From: Sacculina carcini
Taxonomy: Eukaryota; Arthropoda; Thecostraca; Sacculinidae
DNA: 64,000 nt
Reading direction: 5' to 3'
NCBI GenBank assembly: GCA_916048095.2
Contig: OU696585.1
Span: 2,538,645-2,602,644, forward strand
Both the position numbers and the translations under genes were made by a program. The notes beneath the pieces are model-generated. The model saw only the letters and a program-made list of their open reading frames with translations. It was not told where the DNA came from and searched no databases. This document shows, one piece after another, positions 14,949-24,700 of the stretch (within the stretch, counting starts at the first letter, position 1; each line of letters opens with the position of its first letter).

Positions 14949-14991
<43 letters not shown>

Positions 14992-15371
14992 TGGTACTGG
15001 CAGATCCAAAAGGGGATCTCAGGGGGCCGAAACCCCCCCTCCAAACGTTTTCATCAACTCCTCATAACCGAGTGGTTCACTAAAAGCGGTCAAGAAAATA
15101 GCTTTCCGTAGAATTTGTTGACAAAAGCATTATCGCAAAACATATTCGAACATGATTGTGTGTGTAAGTGTGTAAGTGTGTGTATATATAATTTAAAAAT
15201 GCCCCAAGTCATGACCTTCACACGTTACCTAGTCACTCATACGTAATTCAGCCCCCCAGTCCCCCCCTCCCCCCAATTTTCACTCTGGATCCGCCAATGA
15301 CGTATGTGTTATATGAAGAGTTCTTATATATATGAAGTATTGTTTGTAGTATATACGAAGTATTGTTTAAT

Positions 15372-15420
<49 letters not shown>

Positions 15421-15897
15421 CACCTAGTTGTACTCACCTAGTTGGGTTACAGGATATGAGCTATGCTCGGACTGTCCTGTCTTTCTTCCAATATTTGTCT
15501 AGTTTTTCTTTAAACAGCGATAAACTATTGACTTCCACAATCGTCTTGTGTAAACTGTTCCATTCATTCACACAGCGGAACGGAAAGCTATATTTCTTTA
15601 TGTCTTTTCTACATCTCGTTTTTGTTATGGCCTCGTCCTCGTTGGTTTTGCTGCACTAGTCCAATTTCTTTCGAATCCAGTATTCCTGTCATGAATCTGT
15701 AGATGTTAATTAAGTCTCCTCTCTTTCTCCTTCTCTCCAACGTTGGTAGATTCATCTCATCCAACCTTTCCTCATAGGGTAGCGCACGAATCTCCGGTAC
15801 TAGTTTGGTCGCCAATCATTGTAATTTTTCAATTTTTCTTATATGTCGCACTTCGTGAGGGCGCCATACAACAGCAGCATACTCAATTCTTGGTCTT

Positions 15898-15933
<36 letters not shown>

Positions 15934-16429
15934 GAATGAATAATTGAATGAATTTTTGGCACTCCAATTAATCGGCTATTCTGTATAAACCCAATTAATT
16001 GGCTAGCCCCAATTAATTATCAGATGAGTGAATGACTGCAATTATTGCGCTCTCATTCATTGGATATATTTTGTACAAATCCAATCCATGACTAAATCCA
16101 ATTGAAAATGCCAATTAATTGGTTATTCTGTGTATAAGTACGTGTGTGTGTGTGTGTGTGTGTGTTAGCGAGTTAGAAACACTCGCCTTGTCATTGGCGC
16201 ACAGCGAGCCGGCAAAACGCGCCGTCAAGTCCAGAACGCGCTCGACGGCCGGCGATTTGTCGCCGTGCGCCAGACATCGTCGCAACAGCGCCACATACTC
16301 GTCGCAAAAGCGCCGCTGATCGTCGCACTTGTTGTGTACACTTGTCAGTGCTGCCAGCAAGTCCTGCTGAGCGGCCGACGTGGTCGTCGTTTGGCAACAC
16401 TCCAGCACGCTGACAATACTGTCCGCCAT
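2715..16429 (-). CDS. NCAPG: Condensin complex subunit 3 (CAP-G), 10 coding exons
   Basis: This is the HEAT-repeat, non-SMC subunit of condensin I, which compacts mitotic chromosomes in the nucleus. Exons in coding order: 16429-16181, 14926-14423, 13852-13619, 13106-12909, 12039-11089, 10095-9910, 7085-6855, 6277-6142, 5019-4598, 3050-2715. Phases close exactly to 1148 residues (human about 1015). Recognised stretches are SPAVERVLDLTARFAGSL (exon 1), RLQTPSDRQCPVVAAFVFHL (exon 2), RLGLNDRDASVRRTVATQLL (exon 3), a helical ELRDQLDAAVARQDFADAQQ segment (exon 5), ERLVLLWYSPLSDDDAPVRN and LGVFLPAFASAARCNQQ (exon 7), and VEVDIDDVARFFVQLTR (exon 8). Exon 9 has a proline/glutamine/acidic insert and exon 10 a basic, Ser/Thr-rich tail. 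The ATG at 16429 precedes MADSIVSVLECC. The exon 1 donor (GTTTCT) is weak and was chosen by phase. Exons are GC-rich against AT- and CA-rich introns. The extreme C-terminus is poorly conserved, so a further exon cannot be excluded. Confidence 0.93.
3088..3395 (-). mobile_element. tRNA-Val-derived SINE
   Basis: The head at 3325-3395 (minus) is tRNA-like: GTGGTGTAGTGGTAGCACAC (box A), an anticodon loop CTCACAA giving CAC (Val), and GGTTCGAACCCC (box B). The body of about 230 bp ends in a conserved CAGCTGTCACTT tail. In NCAPG intron 9. Confidence 0.85.
3975..4165. repeat. (CA)n-rich microsatellite
   Basis: About 190 bp of CA with GA and TA interruptions, NCAPG intron 9. Another block of the same kind is at 4409-4596, reaching the exon 9 donor. 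Confidence 0.95.
4185..4406. mobile_element. MITE family B
   Basis: Ends GCTAAATGTGTAAGGATT and AATCCTTACACATTTAGC. The core contains CCTTTGCAGGAGGCGAGG as in the other copies. In NCAPG intron 9 between CA arrays. Confidence 0.75.
5048..5240 (+). mobile_element. LINE 3' ORF tail (5'-truncated)
   Basis: Reads RRIRKDIQKYSFPNRVVDRWN and RLPSDIVQQPTTQLFKKTFL, the C-terminal tail of a non-LTR retrotransposon reverse transcriptase protein. The 5' truncation point abuts an (AC)n run at 5033-5047, next to the NCAPG exon 9 acceptor. Confidence 0.75.
5242..5530. mobile_element. hAT-like repeat fragment
   Basis: Starts CAGTGGTTTCCAACC, a hAT-type terminus, with CGGCACCCT words at both ends of the body. 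The other terminus is not clear. Confidence 0.45.
6284..6830. repeat. (CA)n-rich array filling NCAPG intron 7
   Basis: Nearly the whole 577-bp intron is CA with AATACAGTA-type interruptions, followed by a GA run (6826-6850) touching the exon 7 donor. Confidence 0.95.
7858..8405 (-). mobile_element. LINE reverse transcriptase C-terminal fragment (CR1/Jockey-like)
   Basis: Reads LNRIKYCSALLLNINHRTLR, LAWLPVKADIEYNLLCIVHS, PRLYNKLPRFIRGSHSLSLF, typical of the thumb and tail of CR1/L2/Jockey-type reverse transcriptases. It lies in NCAPG intron 6, same strand as the gene, bounded on both sides by (CA)n. 5'-truncated. Confidence 0.82.
8400..8730. repeat. Interrupted (CA)n array
   Basis: CA with ATCAAA interruptions in NCAPG intron 6, starting at the 5' truncation of the LINE fragment. 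It is followed by a two-copy tandem repeat (8720-8800). Confidence 0.9.
8818..8891. repeat. (TA)n microsatellite
   Basis: About 74 bp of TA with one CA interruption. Confidence 0.95.
9106..9375. repeat. (TG)n followed by (CA)n, an inverted pair
   Basis: TG-rich 9106-9270 then CA-rich 9290-9375, able to fold into an imperfect hairpin. Confidence 0.9.
9400..9899 (+). repeat. Interspersed repeat ending in TTGAAC units
   Basis: Contains CCACTGAACCGATTTTGATG, a word common in arthropod repeats, a CGGCCCTTCGGGCCG hairpin near 9495, and ends AATTCGAACTTGAACTTGAAC, like the short tandem ends of some LINEs. It stops 11 bases from the NCAPG exon 6 donor. The family is not identified. Confidence 0.45.
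10532..10810. mobile_element. hAT-like MITE in NCAPG intron 5
   Basis: TAGTGGTTCTTACCGGGC at one end and GGTTGAAAACCACTGAA at the other. Same internal sequence type as 1408-1692. Confidence 0.6.
10850..11071. mobile_element. MITE family B beside the NCAPG exon 5 donor
   Basis: Inverted ends GCTAAATGTGTAAGGAAT / ATCCTTACACATTTAGC. One end lies 18 bases from the exon 5 boundary at 11089. Confidence 0.8.
12571..12890 (+). mobile_element. tRNA-Val-derived SINE
   Basis: Same family, antisense to NCAPG in intron 4. Box A TAGTGGTTAGCACACCCG and box B GGTTCGAAACC are present. The 3' tail stops about 20 bases from the exon 4 donor. Confidence 0.87.
13111..13199. repeat. (CA)n, about 43 units, at NCAPG exon 4 acceptor
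   Basis: Uninterrupted. On the coding strand it is (TG)n ending about five bases before the exon. Confidence 0.95.
13205..13390. mobile_element. MITE family E relative in NCAPG intron 3
   Basis: Contains TCATCATGTTTGGCCAAAC as in 25036-25060 and ends CTGGCGCCGCCACTGTA. The left end merges with the (CA)n array. Confidence 0.5.
13865..13981. repeat. (CA)n with CGAATA interruptions at NCAPG exon 3 acceptor
   Basis: Coding strand (TG)n, ending 12 bases before exon 3. Confidence 0.95.
14949..14989. repeat. (CA)n at NCAPG exon 2 acceptor
   Basis: Coding strand (TG)n, about 24 bases before exon 2. It is complementary to the (AC)n beside the exon 1 donor. Confidence 0.95.
14994..15297. mobile_element. 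MITE family D (GGCGGATCC termini)
   Basis: ACTGGCAGATCCAAAAGGGG at one end and CTCTGGATCCGCCAATG at the other, with runs of C near the inner edges. In NCAPG intron 1. Confidence 0.6.
15419..15910 (-). mobile_element. LINE tail ending in (AC)n
   Basis: Minus strand encodes PRIEYAAVVWRPHEVRHIRK, MNLPTLERRRKRGDLINIYR and DIKKYSFPFRCVNEWNSL, a reverse transcriptase C-terminus. Its 3' end is a tandem CAACTAGGTGAGTA repeat running straight into (AC)n at 15375-15418. In NCAPG intron 1. Confidence 0.78.
16141..16166. repeat. (GT)n beside NCAPG exon 1 donor
   Basis: On the coding strand it is (AC)n starting about 15 bases inside intron 1. Confidence 0.95.
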
Positions 16430-17025
16430 CTGGCAACCCACTCCACACACACACACACACACACAGACACGCACACGTATGAATTAATGTGTCAATTATG
16501 AATTATCTTTATATTAATGTATGTATTATGAATTAAGGTATTGTATTATGTGCTGTGTAATCATGTATGTATACATGTATATATGTATACATACATAAGT
16601 ATATATATATATATATACATACGCTATCTGTATATGTACGTATAAACCGGTTATTTGAGTACCAACGAAAATCACTGCTGTGTGTGTATGTGTGTGTGTG
16701 TTTTACAGTTTTAAAATACAAAAAAATGACACACACACGCACACATGTAGATATGTACACATGCACACTATTCCCATGCCACTGAATTACCCTACAATTG
16801 ATTATTAATAATAATAATATTATTATTATTAGAAGCCAGCGTTGTAATAATAATAATAATATTATGTTTGTCAATAAATTATTTGTGACTGTCACAATTC
16901 TCTAAATTGACACCATGGATTCCCAGAGAGAACAAATCTGTATGCCCCCCCGTTGAGAAAACATTGCGCTATACAAACAAGTGTGTTTGTATGTGTGTAT
17001 GTGTATGTGTGTGTGTGTGTGTGTA

Positions 17026-17370
17026 CTCACTAGTTGTACTCACTAGTTGATGTGTACAGGAGATGAGAAAGGCTCAGACTGTACTGTCTCCAAACCCACT
17101 ATTGTCTAATCTACGCATAAATTGTCCAATACTACTTGATTCCACTACATAGTTTTCTAGACTATTCCAAACGTCGATACACCTATTTGGGAAACTATAT
17201 TTCTTTATATCCCTAACCACTCTGGTCTGCCTAAGGCATTTATTGTGTCCCCTTCGATCTCTCTCACTCCAAACTACCCAACCTTTTCTATCCAGTTTGT
17301 CTTTGCCAATGCTATGCTTAAAAACGTTTATTAAATCGCCCCTTAATCTTCTCATCGCTAATGTGTGCTT
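17026..17370 (-). mobile_element. LINE tail ending in (AC)n, second copy
   Basis: Encodes MRRLRGDLINVFKHSIGKDK and RDIKKYSFPNRCIDVWNSLE. Same family as 15419-15910, with the same CAACTAGTGAGTA tandem end and an (AC)n tail at 16976-17025. Just upstream of NCAPG. Confidence 0.78.
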
Positions 17371-17699
17371 GTATGTGTGTGTGTGTGTGTGTTGTAATTT
17401 AATCAGCGTACAATGACAACATTAGCGAGAATCCAGACATCGCGTGAAAACACATCGAACACATCGTAATGCTTCGATGTCGTGAGACACACATGAATTA
17501 GCCAGAGTGTACAATTGCACAATTGCACAACTGATGGAACAGTGAAACACACAAACTTATCAGTGTCCATATCCGTCCAACAACACACTCGCAATTGCAA
17601 ACAAACACACACACACACACATACATGCACGCAAACGAAACCGCACAGATGAGCGGCAAAAACGTCAAAAATTAAAAAATCGCCTCTGTTGTAACAAAA

Positions 17700-17830
17700 C
17701 AGACGGCTGGACGTCACTGGGTACGTGGAGTGGAGTCGTGTTCGCCAATCAGTATAGCTATCTAGCCGTGCGATCATCTCGGCTGGTTGGTTTAAAGCGA
17801 ATCAAACATACTCGCCGGCTTTGAGCAACG
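17700..17830 (-). promoter_or_regulatory. Possible NCAPG promoter region
   Basis: This is the only stretch upstream of NCAPG that is free of obvious repeats and has promoter-like words: CCAAT at 17745-17749, a GACGTCAC CRE-like word near 17711, and TTTAAAG at 17791 resembling a cell-cycle CHR element. CCAAT plus CHR is typical of mitotic genes. It lies 1.3 kb from the ATG, which would require a 5' UTR intron. This is inference only. Confidence 0.2.
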
Positions 17831-19039
17831 GTCAGAATGAATGACAATTAAAAGTGAGATAATTCACGATTGATTGTTGTCCATACTGCGAATTATCGCG
17901 ATTTTTCTTAAATTTTAATGAAATGGAAACATCAAGAAGCCTAGCTGAGATATATTTTAAAGCCAAATTACTTCAATGTAAGACGAACGTTGATGTTGAA
18001 AATGAGAACAAACTCATCTGTTATAATGTTTGACACAAAAAAGTATATATATAACTCACAGACGAGCAGAAATTCAATCACATCTGTTCAAGACTCACCG
18101 TTAAACAATTAAAACCTGAAACACGAACAAACACATCTACAAATTTCACGATAAACAAAAAATCGGCGCTGGAAATTGAAATGTTCAAGAGCTGCCAAAT
18201 TGTGAATCAAACAGCTCACATTTGAAAATCTAAAATGTAACGTCTTTCCATAAAAATTAACCATTATTACATTAATCAATATGAATATCTTATCGATAAA
18301 TTTTAATTAATTATCAGTCGATTGGTATAGATAATGGGATCGAAAAGCATCTCATGTTTGCATTATCATGATTTTTGGAAACATATACAAAAACACCTAA
18401 GCTGCTTGATTTATTCAGCTCTTCAACATCTCACATTTTCATTAATTTCGCTTTGCATATTTCATGTCATTTAGTTTTTTCCTTATCCAATTATATTGTC
18501 TACTGATACTAAAAGTCCAAAAACTAGTGAATTCCATGGCGATCCATAATGTCGCAAAGTCCATATAGGGCCAGATAAAGCTAAACGAATAAATTACCAA
18601 TATTATTTGTAATTGATCCGTTAAATACCGCCAATGATGCTCATTTACGTTTAAAACAGTCCAATTGTTTCAAATAAATTGAAAATAATTTCAAATTCAA
18701 ACAAAATAATTTCAAATTTAATTAAATCTACAATACTAAATAGTAAACTAATTGGCATGCGAAATTTCTCATTTGTTTGTTTATTTATTTTATTTTAATA
18801 TTTATACTTGATTTTATAGTTGTTGTTGTATAGAAGTTTAACGACTTAGCCACTTAGCTACACGAGAACCAATCAGAATATAAATAAATCTTGTTGTATC
18901 TTCTGTTACTGCTCCCTTATCATTTCTGCTGGTGCCTTACTCAACTCAACGAATAAACAGCATTCTAAAAGTGATGTAGTCGGATACTGCAATCAAAAAT
19001 AGATTGTTTGTATTCCCCTGATGACGTCTATGATTATAG
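17831..19039. other. Intergenic spacer, nothing recognised
   Basis: AT-rich, no long ORF, no splice-consistent coding similarity and no clear repeat ends. 19386-19809 is likewise empty apart from a possible CA/TG-poor low-complexity stretch. Confidence 0.6.
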
Positions 19040-19385
19040 CGCATCGCGTAGATGCTCGGGTGTATGGGGGTATATATACCCCCATACAAATTGATTGATA
19101 TGCAATTATACCCTCCAAAAAATTTGCTGAGCTCAATTAATCGGGTATATTACCATAAAAATAAGCATAGGACAAAGGACAATACGCAAAATATGTAAGC
19201 AATTATAAATATGTGAATAATTAAACTTTACGCAATGTATTTTTCATTGAGGTATGTGTGTGTTGTAATTGAATAGGCCGACAATAGTTGAGGATCTCAT
19301 GCAATTGACCAACTGAGTCAACTTTGAACACTAATGCATGATGACTGTTATTTCCCCGAGCCTCGACAAAAATCTACACTCTGTT
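19040..19385. mobile_element. MITE family C, inverted copy
   Basis: Contains GGGGGTATATATACCCCC and ends near CTCGACAAAAATCTACAC, the reverse of the family C start. In the spacer before transglutaminase copy 1. Confidence 0.6.
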
Positions 19386-20045
19386 ATAGCGTCATGTGTT
19401 TCATCAACGCATGCGTTCTTGTATTGACTCATGTAGTCTAGGGGAGTGATTCCCCATGACTCATCAAGCCTTTGCGCGTCTAACGTTCCTTGCGGTTCAG
19501 TGGGATCTTACACAGACGCAAGACACTGCAGTAAAGAATTAAGTTTGTTTGTTGTTTGTTTGTAAGTTTGTTTGTACACATAAGTTTGAACACAAGCCCA
19601 AGTCGAGTGTTGGGTGTTTGTTTATGCTTTGATTTGATTTGAAAATCTGCCAGCCCAGTGTAAAAAAATATGGCCAAATATAGAATCTTGATAATGAAGA
19701 AATAAAATAAATTGCTACAACATTGTAAAAGCATTGTAAAATACTGTTAATATAAAATCAACGTTTAATTACTGTTTTTTGTTACAGTTATAAGTACAGA
19801 ATGCCAGTATTTTATTTCGTTAAATTCTAGGGTTGACGCTGCTTCTTGTCTATAGTGCGACCCCGCACTCCCTAAAATGCCATAAACTTTCCTGAATTTT
19901 GTATTCAGGAATAAGAGTATTTTACAATTACCGTTTTATCAGGTGAACAATTTTCTGAGCTACAGTTGAATAAAGTGTATCAGAACACGCAATATGCGTG
20001 TGTGTTGTGTTTGTGTGTCAATTTTGTATGTTAAGCTTGTGAGTC

Positions 20046-20265
20046 GGCAGAAGCGGCGCCAGGTTTTTCTGATGGGGGGCTGAGGAGAGGCTACGATAAG
20101 CGATGCGAGAGCTTGGCGAAATATGAGTAACCACAGTCGAATTGTTTACGGTCAGGATTTTCAGGGGGCTAAACAAGGATTTGGTATATTTTGACAAGGA
20201 GCTTCAACCCCTCTAGGCTCTCCCCCTCGGCGCCGCCTCTGTGCGTCATGTTTGTAAAGGTTAAA
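20046..20265. mobile_element. GGCGCC-ended repeat, copy 1
   Basis: AGAAGCGGCGCCAGG and CTCGGCGCCGCCTCT ends. Same element at 44640-44863. Confidence 0.55.
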
Positions 20266-20282
20266 TTAAATATAGGTTAAAT

Positions 20283-20560
20283 GCCTAAGTGACAGCTGCT
20301 ACACGGGAAGAAGTCGAAGCTTATGAACACACAGGCGTGCCCCGTGCAGCTCACTGCCACCGCAGAACCGACCCTCTCCACGCTATTACACCACGAGGAC
20401 GAAAGACGTATTAGAGAGGGCCACCTCCCCAGAATGCATGGCACAACTCATGACTGATATCTGGTACTATTTACTGCTGGGTTGACAGGGGCTGTTGGAT
20501 TATAGATTCGCCCAAAGAAATTCTCCTCCGCCAGGTTGCGAACCACGGACCTTCCGCATA
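20283..20560 (-). mobile_element. tRNA-Val-derived SINE, 5'-truncated (duplication copy 1)
   Basis: The body and part of the box B region are kept; the tRNA head is cut off at CCGCATATAT. Counterpart at 44882. Confidence 0.8.
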
Positions 20561-20869
20561 TATATTCTGCATGAATATAATTTTTCTGTCGCTACAAATA
20601 AATAGTTTCTACAAATAGCTACTCCGTGAAAACTCGAAACAGAGAAAAACAATAATGAAAATATTAGCACTAAAAACATAATATAAATTATCAAATAAGA
20701 CTGAAGACAGTATAGAATTAATCGAGAAATTAATCACGTTAGCATATCTGTCGTGTAATCTGATTATGCAACACACGGCTATACGTTGATAGTTTAATGC
20801 AATTGCTAAATTTTAACCAAAAATTGACTCATATTGTTCTTTTCATTGGCAAGCACAAAAGGTATATTC

Positions 20870-21491
20870 AATAACACACACACACACACACATACATACA
20901 CACACGTGCGTGATATCGGTATATCACTATATGACCAGACTTTCCATCACTGAATAACCATTTGCAGAAAATCACGTTATTTTATGTGTGTGTATGTGTG
21001 TGTGTGTGTGTGTGTGTTGCTTTTTGGAGCTTACATGCGTGCAATGGGCGTTGTTTGTGCAGTGTACGATCGCATGTGTGTATGTTCGTCTGTTGGCATG
21101 TGCATGTCCTCGTGTGTTCGCGTGTGTATGAGTGTGTGTATGTGTGTGTGTTTGTTTGTGTTTGTTTGTGCTTGTATACGCGATGGTGCTTTTTGTGTGC
21201 AATCGTATGGCGCGATAATCCTTCTGGGTTGGTGCCTCTGCACAACGTTTTTGCTTTCATTTTACCCGAATTAAAAATAAAAAAATCGGCTGCAGGTGCG
21301 CACCCAGTCAAATTTTGTACGGGGAACAGGAAAAGTTGCCATACCATCTATGAACACTCCAAATGTACACGCATCCCGATTGAACATTCCGAGTCCATCT
21401 TGAGCACGCCACTGGCATTCGACGCCTATTTGCAACACTTCTATCGTTCGAAAAAATTCCCGAGTCACCGGACAGTCGAAAGACATACGCA

Positions 21492-21532
<41 letters not shown>

Positions 21533-21550
21533 ACACACACACACACATAC
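20870..21550. repeat. Microsatellite-flanked segment upstream of transglutaminase copy 1
   Basis: (TG)n at 20987-21018 and 21120-21155, (CA)n at 21493-21545. The 220 bp between (21270-21490) is well kept in copy 2 (45870-46090) but no function is recognised. 21551-21723 is the likely 5' UTR. Confidence 0.6.
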
Positions 21551-21723
21551 AGACAGACACGGACAGACAGACTGACAGGATAGACTTAAAACGTCCAGTG
21601 CCTAGGCCGATGTGGAGTCATTCCTTTCAAGGATCCCGTCTTTGAAGGCACTCGCGGTCTGTACGCCAGCTGAAATCGACTTTCTAGTTGGAGTTCAACC
21701 TCGTCGGTTCCATTGAAGCCAGC

Positions 21724-24700
21724 ATGCTGCGATCAAGGACTAGCGGTGAGAAGACAAACATTCAGAAAAATTCAGTTCGATAGGATGATCGCAAAATTCA
21801 TTAATTTCGGAGTGAATTGATTATGAAGCAGTAATCTACTCGAGTTTTCTCTGAACTCAACTCCTTTTGTTCTTCTTCTTAACTCTCTTCTATATTTTCG
21901 AAAGATCTCTTAAGATTCCATATGAAGACATTTAGAAAGACCTGAAAACTTCTTCTTCTTCACTTTCTTCTAAAGATCTCAACACTCTTCTTTTCATTTT
22001 CTATCCAAGTTTATATCTAACTATACTTTCCAGTTTTATGGGAAGGGTTGATTATGCTTGGCAAGGCGAGATATACTGTTTTTACATTGGCTTTTCTAGA
22101 CAAAATTCATTTAAACAAATGATAGTCATGTGTAATGATACCATCTTGTAATTCACCCAAATTAAAACGGCATTAGTACAGCAGCATCATTTTAACATTA
22201 GCGATTCGGCGGAACTGAAAACTTTCAGATAATGCTATCCGTTTCGAAAATCTATAGCCAAAAAATTAATATTCACCTACACGCTTAGAGCACAACCCAA
22301 CCATCACTCAGAACTCAGAACCCGAAAATATCCCCAGCATGGTGTGGAGTGAAGTTTACCCCGGTATGGAGTGAAGCTTGCAATGGGCATATATGTGTGT
22401 ATTTGTATACTTTATATCCGAATTATGTCATTGATTTTGATCTATTGTACATCAATCTTGTAACCTTTGTTATTCCTGTACTTAAATGTGTAGAATATAC
22501 TACTAATAATCATGCGTTTTGATCATAACACCTTCGATATGTGATCAGGCTGAATACTGATGCGATAGAAGACATTTGAGTCAAGTTTCATAATCAGCAG
22601 CTCAATTTTAGTCAGAATTTGTTTTAAACCTTTTTGCGAGAAAAGTCTTTGTTGACCGGTGAAATTTTTCGCTAACAGATACCAGCGGGAATACGTCGGA
22701 CGTTCTCCAGGTGCGTCGTGTCGACTTCTTGGTGGAGAAGAACGCCCAGACACACCGCACCACCGACTATGATCTCACTCGAGAAGGAGCGAGCGAAGAA
22801 CTCGTTGAGCCTGTGTTGAGACGCGGAGGAACGTTCTCCTTGGTTGTTTACACCAAGAATCGATCGTTTGATTCCAAAGAGGATCGTCTCTTCCTCACGA
22901 TGTCGTTTGGTAATTACAAAGTCATATCGAGTCACTATTTGAAAATGTTTGATTTTTCTTAAGAAAATCAACCGCCTGGTGATAGTGTTCAATATTTAGA
23001 GCATCACTCAAAAACCAACCAAAATTACTTTAATAAGAAATATTTCAATAATTAAACTTCGTGTTGTATCTGAGCGAATTACATATACGTGTGCACGCAT
23101 TTAAAATCATGTTTATTCGTGTTTCTATATAAACTTTTTCTTTAAATTTTTCCAGTTAACCACTAATGATTAATAGAAATAGAAATATTAAATTAATAGA
23201 AAAACAAATATACATAATTTTCAACAGCAATATGTATAGTCAATGCAATGTTTCGAAATCATTTTTAGTTATTATATTTCTTGTTGGTTTTGCTAGTTTT
23301 TTATGTTAAGCTTTTCGGATGATCTGATGTTTTAGTGACCAATGTCGCTTAATAATATAATTATAATACTATTACTATTATTATTATCATTTTTCCAATA
23401 ATATATTTATATTATTATTTTTAGCGGTTGGTTAGAATTAGCAAGTTGTTTGGCTTTGTGAAGCCTGAGTTTTGTTTTGCGTTTGATACTGGCTTGCTCA
23501 GGCGAAAGACCGCGTACTTCGTTGGGCACCGCTGTGAATTTGCGAGTGACAGACAGCGATTCGTTCAGAGGAGACAAGGACTACTGGGATGTGCGCATGC
23601 AAAGCAAAACGGCCGATTCTTTCGTATTAGAGGTAAAATAACACCGTTGATTACCAGCTCCCAAATGGCTCAGTAGCTTAGACTCTGAGCTCTCGTGTGG
23701 CAGAGGTTCGCGGTTCGAATCCTGGCCCGGGTTCGTTCATCAACACCTCCGCTTGAGTCTACCGGGAGTCCCCACTGTAGATGGGCGCACAGTGGGGCGC
23801 GCCATATAGTCTCAACTGGCTGGTGCGCGCTTAAAACACCAACAGCAACAACAACCGTTGCCCTCCTACAAAGACACCCATCGGACATACACAAATCAGA
23901 AAACACACTCACACGCGAAAACAAGGTGCATCTGGCCAGATTGAGATGCGGTCATCCTGCCCTTCTGTCATATCAGAAAAAGTTTAATGACTCAATCGAT
24001 GACACCTGTCCAGATTGCAATTCAGCACCACACACCATCACACACATCATGCAACACTGCACAGCACACACACAACTCAGACGCCAACACAAAATAAAAT
24101 CCACAAGGGACCTGTGGAACAACCCGGTCACAGTGTCGTGTCTTTCCTCAGCAGCTCGAGGCTGCTCGGCCAGACAACCTGAGGAACATCAACAACAACA
24201 ACAACGGTTGTTTCTCTTTAAAATCGCTATGCCTTCTCTCGGAGCTAGGGATTTTGTACCTAGGGTACGTTTGGTGCCGCTTCCTTGCCGACTATCTTTT
24301 CCGTTTCTAACTAACATAAGCTAATCCGATCTTACGTAACCTAACAAATGAAAAGAAAGACGGCCGGGACTGAAGCTAGACCAAATGTACCGTAGGTCAA
24401 ACGTCCCAACTCTGATCTTCTCTGTCCGTTTATTGTTGTTTTATTTGTATTATCATCTATTATTAATTACAGGCAAATCCAGTAGCATGGGAAGAGTGCA
24501 GGCACTATTGCCACCATGCGGTGACCCCATTAGTACCGGAAGCGCTCAAAAGATTTAAAGTGAAAAATAGTTCGAAAAGGAAATAATTCTGAAAGTATAA
24601 AGAGTTCGAAAGGAAAAGAATAAATAAATAACAATAACCAATAAATCATCATCCGATAACAAATTTTTTCAGTTTCACTAGTCTTGTCAGGTATCTTGCC

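Noticed and set aside
17403-17777. 124-codon minus-strand ORF upstream of NCAPG
   Set aside because: Contains a repeat-encoded Cys-Val run and no recognisable domain; more likely 5' flank or UTR.
20962-21645. 227-codon plus-strand ORF and its copy at 45561-46256
   Set aside because: Mostly repeat-encoded ends; the middle 70 codons match nothing known, and the reading frame is open only because TG/CA repeats lack stops.
23661-23735. tRNA gene
   Set aside because: tRNA-like head only; duplicated with a (CAA)n-tailed body, so SINE-derived.
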